Shown piece after piece: positions 15,384-23,442 of a stretch of DNA of 35,119 nucleotides. The stretch spans positions 1 through 35,119 of the forward strand of contig DLQI01000079.1 of the NCBI GenBank assembly GCA_002478745.1, read 5' to 3'. This DNA comes from Rhodobacteraceae bacterium UBA7436. Its GTDB lineage: Bacteria > Pseudomonadota > Alphaproteobacteria > Rhodobacterales > Rhodobacteraceae. The notes under the pieces are model-generated. The model was not told the origin of the DNA. It did no database searches and saw only the letters and a list, made by a program, of their open reading frames with translations. Made by a program: the position numbers and the translations under genes. Each line of letters begins with the position of its first letter. Positions within the stretch are counted from its first letter, which is position 1.

Positions 15384-16559
15384 TTATGCTCGCTCAAGAC
15401 ACATTGCGACGCCCATTCCACCGCCAATACATAGGGTGGCGAGCCCTTTTTTCGCCCCACGGCGCTTCATCTCAAACAACAAGGTGTTCAAGATTCGTGC
15501 GCCAGATGCCCCAATTGGATGTCCAATCGCGATTGCACCACCGTTGACGTTTACGACATCTGGGTTCCACTCCATTTCCTTGTTTACGGCACAGGCCTGG
15601 GCCGCGAACGCTTCATTTGCTTCAACAAGGTCTAAATCTTCGGCTTTCCAGCCGGCCTTTTCCAATGCCTTGCGACTTGCGTGAATGGGGCCAACGCCCA
15701 TGATTGCCGGGTCCAGACCTGCGGTTGCATAGGACGCAATCCGTGCAAGTGGCTCAATGCCACGCTTTTCTGCATCATCTGCTGTCATCAATAGGGCGGC
15801 AGCTGCACCGTCGTTCAGGCCAGAGGCATTTGCTGCCGTCACAGATCCTTCCTTTGCGAAGGCTGGACGTAATTTCTGCATCGCAGCCATAGTTGCGCCA
15901 TGACGAATATATTCGTCAGCGTCGACAATAATATCGCCTTTACGGGTCTTAACCGTGAAGGCTGCAATCTCATCCGCGAACCGTCCGGCAAGCTGTGCAG
16001 CTTCGGCTTTATTCTGGGATGCAACTGCAAATTCGTCTTGCATGTCACGAGTGATTTTCCATTTCTCAGCAACATTTTCCGCCGTTTGGCCCATGTGGTA
16101 TCCGTTAAAGGCATCCCACAACCCATCACGGATCATCGTATCGATGTATTTCATGTCGCCCATTTTATGGCCTGCACGTAGATGCGCGGCATGGGGGCTA
16201 AGGGTCATGTTTTCTTGACCACCGGCGGCAACGATTTCCGCGTCACCTAGTTGGATGTGCTGGGCGGCCAGTGCAACCGCGCGAAGGCCCGAACCACAGA
16301 CCTGGTTGATTGACCAAGCTGATGCTTCTTGGGGAAGGCCTGCGTTGATGTGCGCTTGGCGCGCAGGGTTTTGGCCCTGTGCTGCGGTTAAGACTTGGCC
16401 GAGGATAGTTTCAGAGACTTCGCCTTTTTCAATTCCGGCCCGTTCGACGATTGCTTCCAATACGGATGTACCCAAATCATGGGCTGGTGTGTTGGCGAAT
16501 GCGCCGCCGAAGCTGCCCACTGCTGTGCGCGCCGCGGACGCAATGACGATGTTGGTCAT
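15384..16559 (-). CDS. phaA: Acetyl-CoA acetyltransferase (beta-ketothiolase) PhaA
   Basis: PhaA condenses two acetyl-CoA to acetoacetyl-CoA, feeding polyhydroxybutyrate synthesis. The 391-residue thiolase has the active-site cysteine Cys88 in INQVCGSGLRAV, the GHPIGASGARI motif with His347 and the proton-donor Cys377 in LCIGGGMGVAM. The length and the NANGLNDGAAA-like ASGLNDGAAA segment fit biosynthetic thiolases. The start has an AGAGGAT ribosome site 8 bases upstream. phaB follows in the same direction 155 bases further on, after a terminator. No PHB synthase gene is in the window. Confidence 0.95.
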   Translation of the reverse strand: MTNIVIASAARTAVGSFGGAFANTPAHDLGTSVLEAIVERAGIEKGEVSETILGQVLTAAQGQNPARQAHINAGLPQEASAWSINQVCGSGLRAVALAAQHIQLGDAEIVAAGGQENMTLSPHAAHLRAGHKMGDMKYIDTMIRDGLWDAFNGYHMGQTAENVAEKWKITRDMQDEFAVASQNKAEAAQLAGRFADEIAAFTVKTRKGDIIVDADEYIRHGATMAAMQKLRPAFAKEGSVTAANASGLNDGAAAALLMTADDAEKRGIEPLARIASYATAGLDPAIMGVGPIHASRKALEKAGWKAEDLDLVEANEAFAAQACAVNKEMEWNPDVVNVNGGAIAIGHPIGASGARILNTLLFEMKRRGAKKGLATLCIGGGMGVAMCLERA

Positions 16560-16631
16560 GAAAATAAATCCTCTAATTTGTTTAAGTGCTAGGTAGTTCC
16601 GTTGATCTAAAAGTGGACCAACGCTCTACAA

Positions 16632-16651
16632 AAATGATACTAATATCATTT
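16632..16651. promoter_or_regulatory. Palindrome upstream of phaA, candidate operator
   Basis: AAATGATA (16632-16639) and TATCATTT (16644-16651) are perfect arms around CTAA, about 75-90 bases before the phaA start codon in an AT-rich stretch between the EAL gene and phaA. It could bind a regulator of PHB synthesis or overlap the phaA promoter. Confidence 0.45.
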
Positions 16652-16688
16652 ATTTGGGTGCGACAACTGGCTGCAGAGCGAGATGCCG

Positions 16689-17528
16689 TTATGACGCAGC
16701 TTGCACCGCACTGTTTTCGGCCCACCGTGGCCGAACCGATGGGGCACTGAAATAAAAGCCCTGCAGGCAATCGGCACCTAGTGCAATTAGTGTTTCGGCC
16801 TCCGCTCGTGTTTCAACAAATTCCGCGACAGTGAGCATGTCAAAATGTTTGGCGATATCTATCATCGCACGCACCAACGCTTGATTGTCTGGATCGCTAT
16901 CGATGGACTTGATGAATTGGCCATCAATTTTGAGGACATCAAACATAAAGTCCTTGAAATAGCGAAGTGCTGTATGACCTGATCCGAAATCATCAAGGGC
17001 AAAGCTGACACCCAAAAGTTGAAGCTCGTCCATGAACTTCACTACTTTATGTGGTTCGTTCATGGCCGAACTCTCTGTTTTCTCAAGGATCAGCCGCTCT
17101 GCTATGGTTTCGTCACGCTCAAGCCAACGGTAAAAATTGCGTTTCCATGGCCCAAATCCAATGCTGTGTGCGGACATATTAATAGACAGCCGCAGATCGG
17201 GTTTTTTGAATAAGCTTTGCATACCCATGTTGAGCGACAAGGCGTCAATCCGCCGCCCCAACTCGGTATCTTCAATAACGTGGATGAAATCCTTAGCTGG
17301 GATAATGCGACCAGTCGCGTCCATGACGCGGATCAACCCCTCATAAAACCCAACCTGCCGTGGGTCACAGGACATCATGACGGGCTGGTACGCGAGCAGT
17401 GTTTGTTTATGCTGAATTGCAGTATCCACCATTTGAATCGTTTGGCTGTCACGTTTGGCAATCGCGATGTTGAGTGGGTTTTGCATTACGCCTGCAGCAT
17501 CTTGCTTTTGTGTGTGTCGCTGATTCAT
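16689..17528 (-). CDS. EAL-domain cyclic di-GMP phosphodiesterase
   Basis: A stand-alone EAL protein of 279 residues with a short N-terminal extension and no visible sensor, GGDEF or membrane domain. EAL enzymes cut cyclic di-GMP to pGpG. The residues needed for activity all seem present: Glu63 in EGL (the EAL motif itself), Asn117 in INMS, Glu149 in LEKTE, Asp179-Asp180 in ALDDFGSGH, Lys200 in LKIDGQF, Glu236 in AEFVET and Gln256 in LQGFYF. It is thus probably catalytic and cytoplasmic. An AGAGGTGG ribosome site precedes the ATG. It lies 129 bases upstream of phaA in the same direction, but an operator-like palindrome lies between them. Confidence 0.92.
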   Translation of the reverse strand: MNQRHTQKQDAAGVMQNPLNIAIAKRDSQTIQMVDTAIQHKQTLLAYQPVMMSCDPRQVGFYEGLIRVMDATGRIIPAKDFIHVIEDTELGRRIDALSLNMGMQSLFKKPDLRLSINMSAHSIGFGPWKRNFYRWLERDETIAERLILEKTESSAMNEPHKVVKFMDELQLLGVSFALDDFGSGHTALRYFKDFMFDVLKIDGQFIKSIDSDPDNQALVRAMIDIAKHFDMLTVAEFVETRAEAETLIALGADCLQGFYFSAPSVRPRWAENSAVQAAS

Positions 17529-17642
17529 TTTGTGCCACCTCTTTGCAAAACGTTTTTATCACGTGGCTGGGTGATCTAATAACGACTTACGTGGCGCTTT
17601 TTGTGCTAATTGACGGACACTTAAATTAGAAAGTTATTTATC

Positions 17643-18212
17643 ATGGAACGCTGCGGCTGGGTTGGGCTCGAACAAATTTACGTTGATTATCATGATGCCG
17701 ACTGGGGCGTTCCGGAATACGATAGCCGCGCACTGTGGGAAAAGCTGGTTCTTGATGGGTTTCAAGCTGGTTTGAGTTGGCTCACGATATTGAAAAAGAG
17801 AGAGAATTTCCGCGCAGCGTTTGCAGGGTTCGACCCCAATATCATTGCGACTTGGGGTGAAGATGACGTCGAACGCCTTTTGCAAGACGCCGGCATTATT
17901 CGTCACCGTGGCAAGATTGAAGCTACCATTGGCAATGCGCGGGTCTGGCAAAAGATTGAGCAGCGTGAAGGATTTGATACGTTTTTGTGGAATTATGTGG
18001 GTGGGGCACCTCTTCAAAATCATTGGGCGACCCAAGCAGATGTTCCTCCCTTTACCGAATTGTCGACACAAATTTCGAAGGATTTGAAGAAGGAAGGTTT
18101 CCGTTTTTGCGGGCCAACAATCGTCTATGCATTCATGGAAGCGGTGGGGATGGTCAACGATCACATCGTCACCTGTCCACGTCATGCAGAAGTTGCCAAA
18201 CTAATCCGCTAA
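17643..18212 (+). CDS. tag: DNA-3-methyladenine glycosylase I (Tag)
   Basis: Tag removes 3-methyladenine from alkylated DNA as the first step of base-excision repair. The 189-residue protein starts MERCGWVG and keeps the zinc ligands Cys4, His17, His174 and Cys178 known for the Escherichia coli enzyme. It also has QAGLSW and KKRENFR, and DAGIIRHRGKI near residue 80. The base-contacting Glu38 of the E. coli enzyme is Asp38 here (LDGFQAG), a mild change. The ATG at 17643 is fixed by the need for Cys4. A TTGACG upstream cannot serve as its -35 site because transcription would then begin inside the gene. Confidence 0.95.
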   Translation: MERCGWVGLEQIYVDYHDADWGVPEYDSRALWEKLVLDGFQAGLSWLTILKKRENFRAAFAGFDPNIIATWGEDDVERLLQDAGIIRHRGKIEATIGNARVWQKIEQREGFDTFLWNYVGGAPLQNHWATQADVPPFTELSTQISKDLKKEGFRFCGPTIVYAFMEAVGMVNDHIVTCPRHAEVAKLIR

Positions 18213-18219
18213 AACGCCG

Positions 18220-18247
18220 TTGACTCTGTGCCTGCGCCCCGTATAAG
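18220..18247 (+). promoter_or_regulatory. Strong sigma70-type promoter for rpsD
   Basis: TTGACT at 18220-18225 and TATAAG at 18242-18247 are spaced 16 bases. It begins 8 bases after the tag stop and would give an rpsD leader of about 100 bases, which contains a short CCCCTGCAAGGGG hairpin. Confidence 0.72.
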
Positions 18248-18356
18248 CGCGACTTCATTGGTGTTGGTGGCCCCTGCAAGGGGATGCCTGTCGGGGTTCG
18301 CCCAAAGGACAACGCCCTTCACAGCCAGAAATGGCACCCTTAGAAGGAGATCAGTC

Positions 18357-18977
18357 GTGACTAAACGTACGTCTGCCAAACATAAAATTGACCGCCGCAT
18401 GGGCGAAAACATCTGGGGCCGCGCTAAATCCCCAGTAAACCGTCGTGAATATGGCCCAGGCCAGCACGGTCAACGTCGTAAGGGCAAATTGTCCGACTTC
18501 GGTATCCAGCTTCGCGCAAAGCAAAAGCTAAAAGGTTACTACGGCGATCTTACAGAAAAACAATTCCGTCGCATCTATGGCGAAGCGGTTCGTGTTGGTG
18601 GCGATACAGGTGAAAACTTGATCGGCCTACTAGAACGCCGCTTGGACGCTGTTGTGTACCGCGCTAAATTCGTAGCAACTGTATTTGCTGCGCGTCAGTT
18701 CGTGAACCACGGCCACGTCAAAGTGAATGGTAAAAAAGTAAACATTCCATCATACCGCGTTAAAGAGGGTGATGTGATTGAAGTACGTGATCGTTCCAAG
18801 CAATTGGCCGTTTTGCTAGAAGCCACACAATTGGCTGAGCGCGACGTTCCTGATTACATGGACGTTGACCACTCAAAAATGACTGCAACATTTGTGCGCA
18901 CACCAACATTGGGCGACGTTCCGTACCCAGTTGTTATGGAGCCAAACTTGGTTGTTGAATTCTACGCGAAGAACTAA
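18357..18977 (+). CDS. rpsD: 30S ribosomal protein S4
   Basis: S4 binds 16S rRNA early and nucleates assembly of the small subunit body. The 206-residue protein begins TKRTSAKHKIDRRMGENIWG and has the SPVNRREYGPGQHG segment typical of alphaproteobacterial S4. The S4 RNA-binding domain follows (LERRLDAVVYRAKFV, then QFVNHGHVKVNGKKVNIPSY, residues about 94-130). GTG at 18357 is the start: it has GAAGGAGA 6-7 bases upstream and gives the exact family length. The open frame continues upstream to 18228, but that part is leader. A strong promoter and a clean terminator make it a single-gene unit. Confidence 0.97.
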   Translation: MTKRTSAKHKIDRRMGENIWGRAKSPVNRREYGPGQHGQRRKGKLSDFGIQLRAKQKLKGYYGDLTEKQFRRIYGEAVRVGGDTGENLIGLLERRLDAVVYRAKFVATVFAARQFVNHGHVKVNGKKVNIPSYRVKEGDVIEVRDRSKQLAVLLEATQLAERDVPDYMDVDHSKMTATFVRTPTLGDVPYPVVMEPNLVVEFYAKN

Positions 18978-19003
18978 TCTTCGCCGAAATTCGAATAGTA
19001 TTG

Positions 19004-19030
19004 AGGCCGTCCAACTTGGGCGGCCTTTTT
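19004..19030 (+). terminator. Rho-independent terminator after rpsD
   Basis: AGGCCGTCC (19004-19012) pairs with GGGCGGCCT (19018-19026) with one G-U pair and an AACTT loop, followed by TTTTT. Confidence 0.9.
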
Positions 19031-19132
19031 CGTTTGTGACACTTCCAGCGGAAATTTGGGTGCGTCAGAAATCCAGCTTTTATTGTGGCGTTCAGAACGA
19101 TATGTCTGTCCTGACAAATAAGGGCTGATGAA

Positions 19133-20218
19133 ATGACATCTATCAAGGCGCAACCAGGCATTATGGATATTGAGCTGTACCAAAGTGGTGCAGCCCATAT
19201 TGAAGGCGTGGATAATGTCATCAAACTTAGCTCGAATGAAAATCCATTAGGCCCAAGCCCTAAAGCAATCGAGGCGTATCAGCGAGCGGCCAACAACCTG
19301 CACCGTTACCCATCCTCAGATCAGATTGGGTTACGCAGCGCGATTGGTGAGGTTTTATCACTTGATGCTGATCGCATTATTTGTGGCGCAGGCTCCGATG
19401 AAATCATCGCATTTTTGTGCCAGGCCTTCGCGGGGCCGGGTGATGAGGTCATCCACACCGAACACGGCTTTGCGATGTATCGCATTTCAGCTTTGTCTGC
19501 GGGCGCGACACCTGTTGAGGTGCGCGAGAACGAACGCGTGACTGACGTGGATGCCATTCTTGAAGCTTGTACATCAAAAACCAAGCTGGTGTTTATCGCC
19601 AATCCCAACAACCCAACTGGAACGATGATCGACGAGGCCGAGATTGCCCGTCTGGCTGATGCTTTGCCGCCCCAAGCGATCCTTGTTCTTGATGGTGCCT
19701 ACGCGGAATTCGTTGAGGGGTATGACGGTGGTGCCGCTTTGGTTGATCAGCGTGAAAATGTCTTTATGACGCGCACATTTTCCAAGCTGTATGGATTGGG
19801 CAGCCTTCGTGTTGGTTGGGGATATGGCCCTGCTGCATTGGTCAATGTCTTGAACCGCATCCGTGGACCGTTCAACCTTAGCCAATCAGCATTGGACGCA
19901 GCAGAGGCCGCAATGCGTGACTTGAATTACACAAACCATTGTCGCCATGAGAACGAAAAATGGCGCACGTGGTTGGCGAATGGATTGTCCGAGATCGGCG
20001 TCCCATCGGATGTGAGCCAAGCCAACTTTATTTTGGCACGTTTCGCCAATCAGGCAGAGGCAGAGAACTGCGATACATATCTGCAATTCCAAGGTTTGGT
20101 TGTACGCCGTGTTGCCGGTTACAAGTTGCCCAACGCACTTCGTATCACAGTTGGTGACGAAAGCGCATGTCGCCTTGTTCTTGGGGCCATTCAAAATTTT
20201 AAAGCAGGCAAAAAATGA
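19133..20218 (+). CDS. hisC: Histidinol-phosphate aminotransferase HisC
   Basis: HisC is a fold-type I PLP aminotransferase that makes histidinol phosphate; many bacterial forms also accept aromatic 2-oxo acids. The 361-residue protein has KLSSNENPLGPSP, the ANPNNPTGT motif (156-164), the LDGAYAEF segment and the PLP-binding Lys218 in TFSKLYGLGSLRVGW. These together mark the HisC group. It overlaps the prephenate dehydrogenase gene by ATGA. That pairing, common in alphaproteobacteria, suggests that it also makes the aromatic transamination step in tyrosine and phenylalanine synthesis. The ribosome site (AAGGG) is moderate. Confidence 0.93.
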   Translation: MTSIKAQPGIMDIELYQSGAAHIEGVDNVIKLSSNENPLGPSPKAIEAYQRAANNLHRYPSSDQIGLRSAIGEVLSLDADRIICGAGSDEIIAFLCQAFAGPGDEVIHTEHGFAMYRISALSAGATPVEVRENERVTDVDAILEACTSKTKLVFIANPNNPTGTMIDEAEIARLADALPPQAILVLDGAYAEFVEGYDGGAALVDQRENVFMTRTFSKLYGLGSLRVGWGYGPAALVNVLNRIRGPFNLSQSALDAAEAAMRDLNYTNHCRHENEKWRTWLANGLSEIGVPSDVSQANFILARFANQAEAENCDTYLQFQGLVVRRVAGYKLPNALRITVGDESACRLVLGAIQNFKAGKK

Positions 20219-21138
20219 CCAAAGTATATGATCGCGTCGCTTTGATTGGCCTTGGGCTGATTGCATCCTCCATGTTTTGGGCGATGAAACGTTCTGGGTT
20301 AGCAGGCGAAGTCGTTGGCTTTGCACGGAGTGCGCAAACACGTGACACGGCCCGCAAAATCGGGCTGTGCGATCACGTATATGATGATGTGAAAGACGCG
20401 GTAAAAGACGCCGATTTGGTTGTGTTGTGCGTACCCGTAGGCGTGATGGGGGCGGTTGCCGCAGAAATCGCAGGGTCATTGAAAGTAGGGGCCACGGTTT
20501 CTGATGTTGGTTCAGTTAAGCAGGATGTTATCCAATCTGTTGGACCACATCTGCCTGACAACGTGCATTTCATCCCTGCGCATCCGCTTGCCGGTACTGA
20601 ACACTCAGGCCCCGAAGCCGGATTCGCAGAACTGTTTGACAACCGTTGGTGTCTATTGGTTCCAGCGGAAAACACATCAACCGATGCGGTGGCTCAGTTG
20701 CGTGCGCTTTGGGAAGGTATGGGTTCAAATGTTGAGGAGATGGACGCAGAACACCATGATCTTGTTCTTGCGGTCACCAGCCACGCGCCCCATCTCATCG
20801 CCTACACAATGGTTGGTGTCGCAGATGACTTAGGCCGAGTGACGGATGGCGAAGTTATCAAGTACTCAGCTGCTGGATTCCGCGACTTTACCCGGATTGC
20901 AGCAAGCGACCCAACGATGTGGCGCGATGTATTCCTGAGTAACAAAGAAGCGACCTTGGAAATTCTTGGGCGTTTCACCGAGGAGCTGTTTGCGTTGCAG
21001 CGTGCTATTAGAACAGGTGACGGCGACCACTTGTTTGATTACTTCACCCGCACGCGTGCCATTCGGCGTGGTATCATTGAAGCGGGGCAAGACACTGCTG
21101 CACCAAACTTTGGCCGTGGGGCAAAGGACGGCGAGTGA
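20215..21138 (+). CDS. tyrC: Prephenate/arogenate dehydrogenase
   Basis: This enzyme carries out the NAD(P)-dependent oxidative decarboxylation of prephenate or arogenate on the way to tyrosine. The 307-residue protein has an N-terminal Rossmann motif ALIGLGLIASSM (residues about 9-20) and the VVLCVPVG segment. The catalytic region FIPAHPLAGTEHSGPEA includes the family histidine, followed by the helical dimerisation domain with SHAPHLIAYTMV. No chorismate mutase domain is fused. Substrate choice cannot be read from the sequence. It is coupled to hisC by ATGA. A decayed extensin-family gene begins within its last codons (GTGA overlap), suggesting that an operon of three genes existed. Confidence 0.92.
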   Translation: MTKVYDRVALIGLGLIASSMFWAMKRSGLAGEVVGFARSAQTRDTARKIGLCDHVYDDVKDAVKDADLVVLCVPVGVMGAVAAEIAGSLKVGATVSDVGSVKQDVIQSVGPHLPDNVHFIPAHPLAGTEHSGPEAGFAELFDNRWCLLVPAENTSTDAVAQLRALWEGMGSNVEEMDAEHHDLVLAVTSHAPHLIAYTMVGVADDLGRVTDGEVIKYSAAGFRDFTRIAASDPTMWRDVFLSNKEATLEILGRFTEELFALQRAIRTGDGDHLFDYFTRTRAIRRGIIEAGQDTAAPNFGRGAKDGE

Positions 21139-21766
21139 TCCGACACATTTTCATTGCAGCAATGTAAATGGCCGATGTAGCTTAGGCTGGGCTGGATCTC
21201 TCGTTGCGTCCTGTTGGACGTGCTGGGACATGGGCCCGCAATGTCGAAGCGTTGGTCAAACGACCACTTTAAGCCCGGTTGCATCTGGTGGCTGCTGCAT
21301 CAATCGGCACCAGTTCTTCGTGACGCCCAACGCTACGCCCAAATGGAATTGTCACTCAGGTGATGGTGCAAAAGAACAAGCGCCTCAAAGGGGCCGTTTA
21401 TGGGGACCCAGATATTCAAAGTGAGATGGTCGGTCGTGTTCCAGGCAAGCTTAATGGTTGCGGGTTGTCTGGTCGCAAAGTTGCCGCACACTATTCTTAC
21501 CGCACCCGGAAGAATAAAGCGGGTGCGAAGATTTCAGAACATGGAAAAGGCCGCGCTATTGATATTTTGGTAGGGTTTTGAATGATGACCGTACCAACAG
21601 GGTCCTCAAGGGCTGGCACAACGCGGATAGCAAAACGATGTCCAGTGCGCATAAAAAAGCATGTGGGCCGTTTGGAACTGTCCTTGGCCCTACTGCTGAT
21701 CGCGATCATCAGGACCATTTCCATTTTGATACGGCCCGCTACCGCAGTGGCCCATATTGCGGTTAA
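21135..21766 (+). pseudogene. Decayed extensin-family protein gene
   Basis: Remains of an extensin-like C-terminal domain protein, a secreted family of unclear function common in alphaproteobacteria. The old start is a GTG overlapping the tyrC stop (MIRHIFIAAM, the beginning of a signal peptide). The frame is then stopped at 21165, 21183, 21270 and 21321. Recognisable pieces follow: GDPDIQSEMVGRVPGKLNGC, then VAAHYSYRTRKN and ISEHGKGRAIDI up to a TGA at 21579. After a frameshift near 21577, VLKGW, then KKACGPFGTVLGPTADRDHQ and DHFHFDTARYRSGPYC end at 21766. About 50 residues normally lying between the first two pieces are missing. Two conserved cysteines read as tyrosine (VYGDP, HYSYR). The combined lesions rule out a single sequencing error. 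Confidence 0.85.
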
Positions 21767-22767
21767 CGCAAGACGATCTTAGGGGCCGGACCGATTGGTA
21801 TAAAGCCAATTAACATCATGCCACCTCGCAAATTCAGTTGAATATCTAAAGCATTGGGATCACCTGAAAAGCGGGCAAGGGTACTTAACCCGCTTTCAGC
21901 TTGTTGGCGTAAATTGCTGCTAAGGGCACCAGATCGCTCAGCCAAATCTAACATCACCTGCCAATTTTCGGCCTGAATATTTAACGTGCCTGTAGGTGTG
22001 CCTGTTGTGTCGACCTCCAAGTCAGCCGCGAAAAACAATCGTAGATCAGCCCACACGGCTTCGGCTAGCTTTAGTTTGATCTGACGTGGCTGAGGTCGCG
22101 CGGCTTCAACTGCGCTGATATCCCACGGTTTGTCGAAAATGATGTCGGCATCAAGCGTGAAAGAATCAAAGGTTAAGGGCCAATCGTCTGGCAGGCGAAG
22201 GGCGGCCCGCGGCGTATCGCCAGGTCGTAAATTCGTGGCCTCAGCGTCAATCTTGTACCGCGCGGGCGTGGTTTGATTTTGGTCCATCGTCAAACGTAAA
22301 TTGTCCGCACTTAACACGGTTTGTTCGTTTGTATTCAGTGACCATGGGCCTGTCAGTGCTGCTATTTGTTCAAGCTCCAGTGCAGAACCTGGGTGCAACT
22401 TTAGATCGGCAGCGCCTTGGGCGAACTCTAGGGATGAACTCCCCTCAGCGGTGACAAACGAAATTGGGTCGCTGGGAAGCACTAGAGTTAGATCACCAGG
22501 CCAATAGGTCGGTGCACCAATCTGGAGCGCTGGTAAATTGATCACAACGCCGCCGTCTGTATCAGCCAACACAATATCCGTCATATCGGCGTCAACACGG
22601 GCAGGGAAACCACGCAGATTAAGTGACGCATAGTCTGCTTGCCATCCATCCACGCGGCGGTCTTCGAACCATGTATCAAGTGCGGTTTTCATACCGAACC
22701 CAAAAATAGCCCACCACGCACACCACACCACCGTCACAAGTAAGATGATCCACAATAGCCAGCGCAT
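21763..22767 (-). CDS. DUF2125 domain protein, membrane-anchored
   Basis: A 334-residue protein of the DUF2125 family, found almost only in alphaproteobacteria and without a known function. The N-terminal helix (WLLWIILLVTVVWCAWWAIF) anchors it in the inner membrane with the rest in the periplasm. The periplasmic part begins with WFEDRRVDGW and LNLRGFPARVD, a pattern typical of the family, and consists mostly of beta strands. The end IGFIPIGPAPKIVLR is also characteristic. AAAGGG lies about 7 bases before the ATG. Its stop overlaps the end of the extensin pseudogene on the other strand, and its start faces the ChaC-like gene. Confidence 0.88.
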   Translation of the reverse strand: MRWLLWIILLVTVVWCAWWAIFGFGMKTALDTWFEDRRVDGWQADYASLNLRGFPARVDADMTDIVLADTDGGVVINLPALQIGAPTYWPGDLTLVLPSDPISFVTAEGSSSLEFAQGAADLKLHPGSALELEQIAALTGPWSLNTNEQTVLSADNLRLTMDQNQTTPARYKIDAEATNLRPGDTPRAALRLPDDWPLTFDSFTLDADIIFDKPWDISAVEAARPQPRQIKLKLAEAVWADLRLFFAADLEVDTTGTPTGTLNIQAENWQVMLDLAERSGALSSNLRQQAESGLSTLARFSGDPNALDIQLNLRGGMMLIGFIPIGPAPKIVLR

Positions 22768-22840
22768 AACAGACCCTTTCGCTTTGGTTCGAAATCGGGT
22801 TTATCCAAGGTCAGTGAAAAGAACCAGAGTGGTGATGAGA

Positions 22841-23371
22841 ATGACGATGTGGGTGTTTGGCTATGGCAGCCTTTTGTGGAACCCTGGTTTTGAGATTGCA
22901 GAGCGGGCCGTTGCAACATTGCCAAACTACGCGCGTTCCTTTTGCATGCGTTCAATTCACCATCGCGGGACGGTCGACGATCCTGGTTTGGTTCTGGCAC
23001 TCGATGAACGCAAGGGTGCGCAATGTGCCGGTGTCGCTTTTGCCGTTGCTGAGGGGAAAGAAGACGAAACACTTCAATATTTGCGTGAGCGCGAATTGGT
23101 ATCCTCTGCGTATTTAGAGAGAATACTAACGCTAAATTTGGCTGATGGGCGTAGAGTTGAAGCCGTGACCTACGTCATTGATGAAAGCCATGAACAATAT
23201 TGCAGTGATCTGCCACTGGAAGAGCAAGCGCAAATTATCGCCAATGCGGTCGGTGGGCGTGGGCCGAATTGGGAATATTTGTACAACACAGCCAATCATT
23301 TACGCGATATTGACCTGCATGACCCTGATTTAGAGTGGCTTACAGCACGGGTCCGCGAGTTGGTTGCATAA
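22841..23371 (+). CDS. ChaC-like gamma-glutamylcyclotransferase
   Basis: ChaC-type enzymes split glutathione into 5-oxoproline and Cys-Gly in the cytoplasm. The 176-residue protein has the substrate-binding signature WVFGYGSLLWNPGFE at its start, the FCMRSIHHRGT segment, and the catalytic glutamate region YLRERELVSSAY. These are followed by the conserved GRGPNWEYL near the end. Several start codons are possible (22835, 22841, 22847); all lie within six residues of the signature, and the frame is open back to 22745 but with no family-like sequence. 22841 is a compromise. It is divergent from the DUF2125 gene with overlapping upstream regions. Confidence 0.88.
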   Translation: MTMWVFGYGSLLWNPGFEIAERAVATLPNYARSFCMRSIHHRGTVDDPGLVLALDERKGAQCAGVAFAVAEGKEDETLQYLRERELVSSAYLERILTLNLADGRRVEAVTYVIDESHEQYCSDLPLEEQAQIIANAVGGRGPNWEYLYNTANHLRDIDLHDPDLEWLTARVRELVA

Positions 23372-23442
23372 TTCCTTGGCTCTTTAGGTGATTTTTGTCT
23401 AAGTTGTAAGCCAGAGCAGACACAAAGCCCGGAGCATGGCGC

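Noticed and set aside
17610..17639. TTGACG with GTTATT/TTATTT as a promoter for tag
   Set aside because: The -10 element would end about 3 bases before the ATG, so transcription would begin inside the coding region; the start codon is fixed by the zinc ligand Cys4.
18228..18356. N-terminal extension of S4 from an upstream start
   Set aside because: The family length is met exactly from GTG 18357, which has a strong ribosome site; the upstream bases overlap the promoter itself.
21360..21581. A stand-alone 73-residue gene
   Set aside because: It is the middle fragment of the extensin-family pseudogene, with matching pieces on both sides in two frames.
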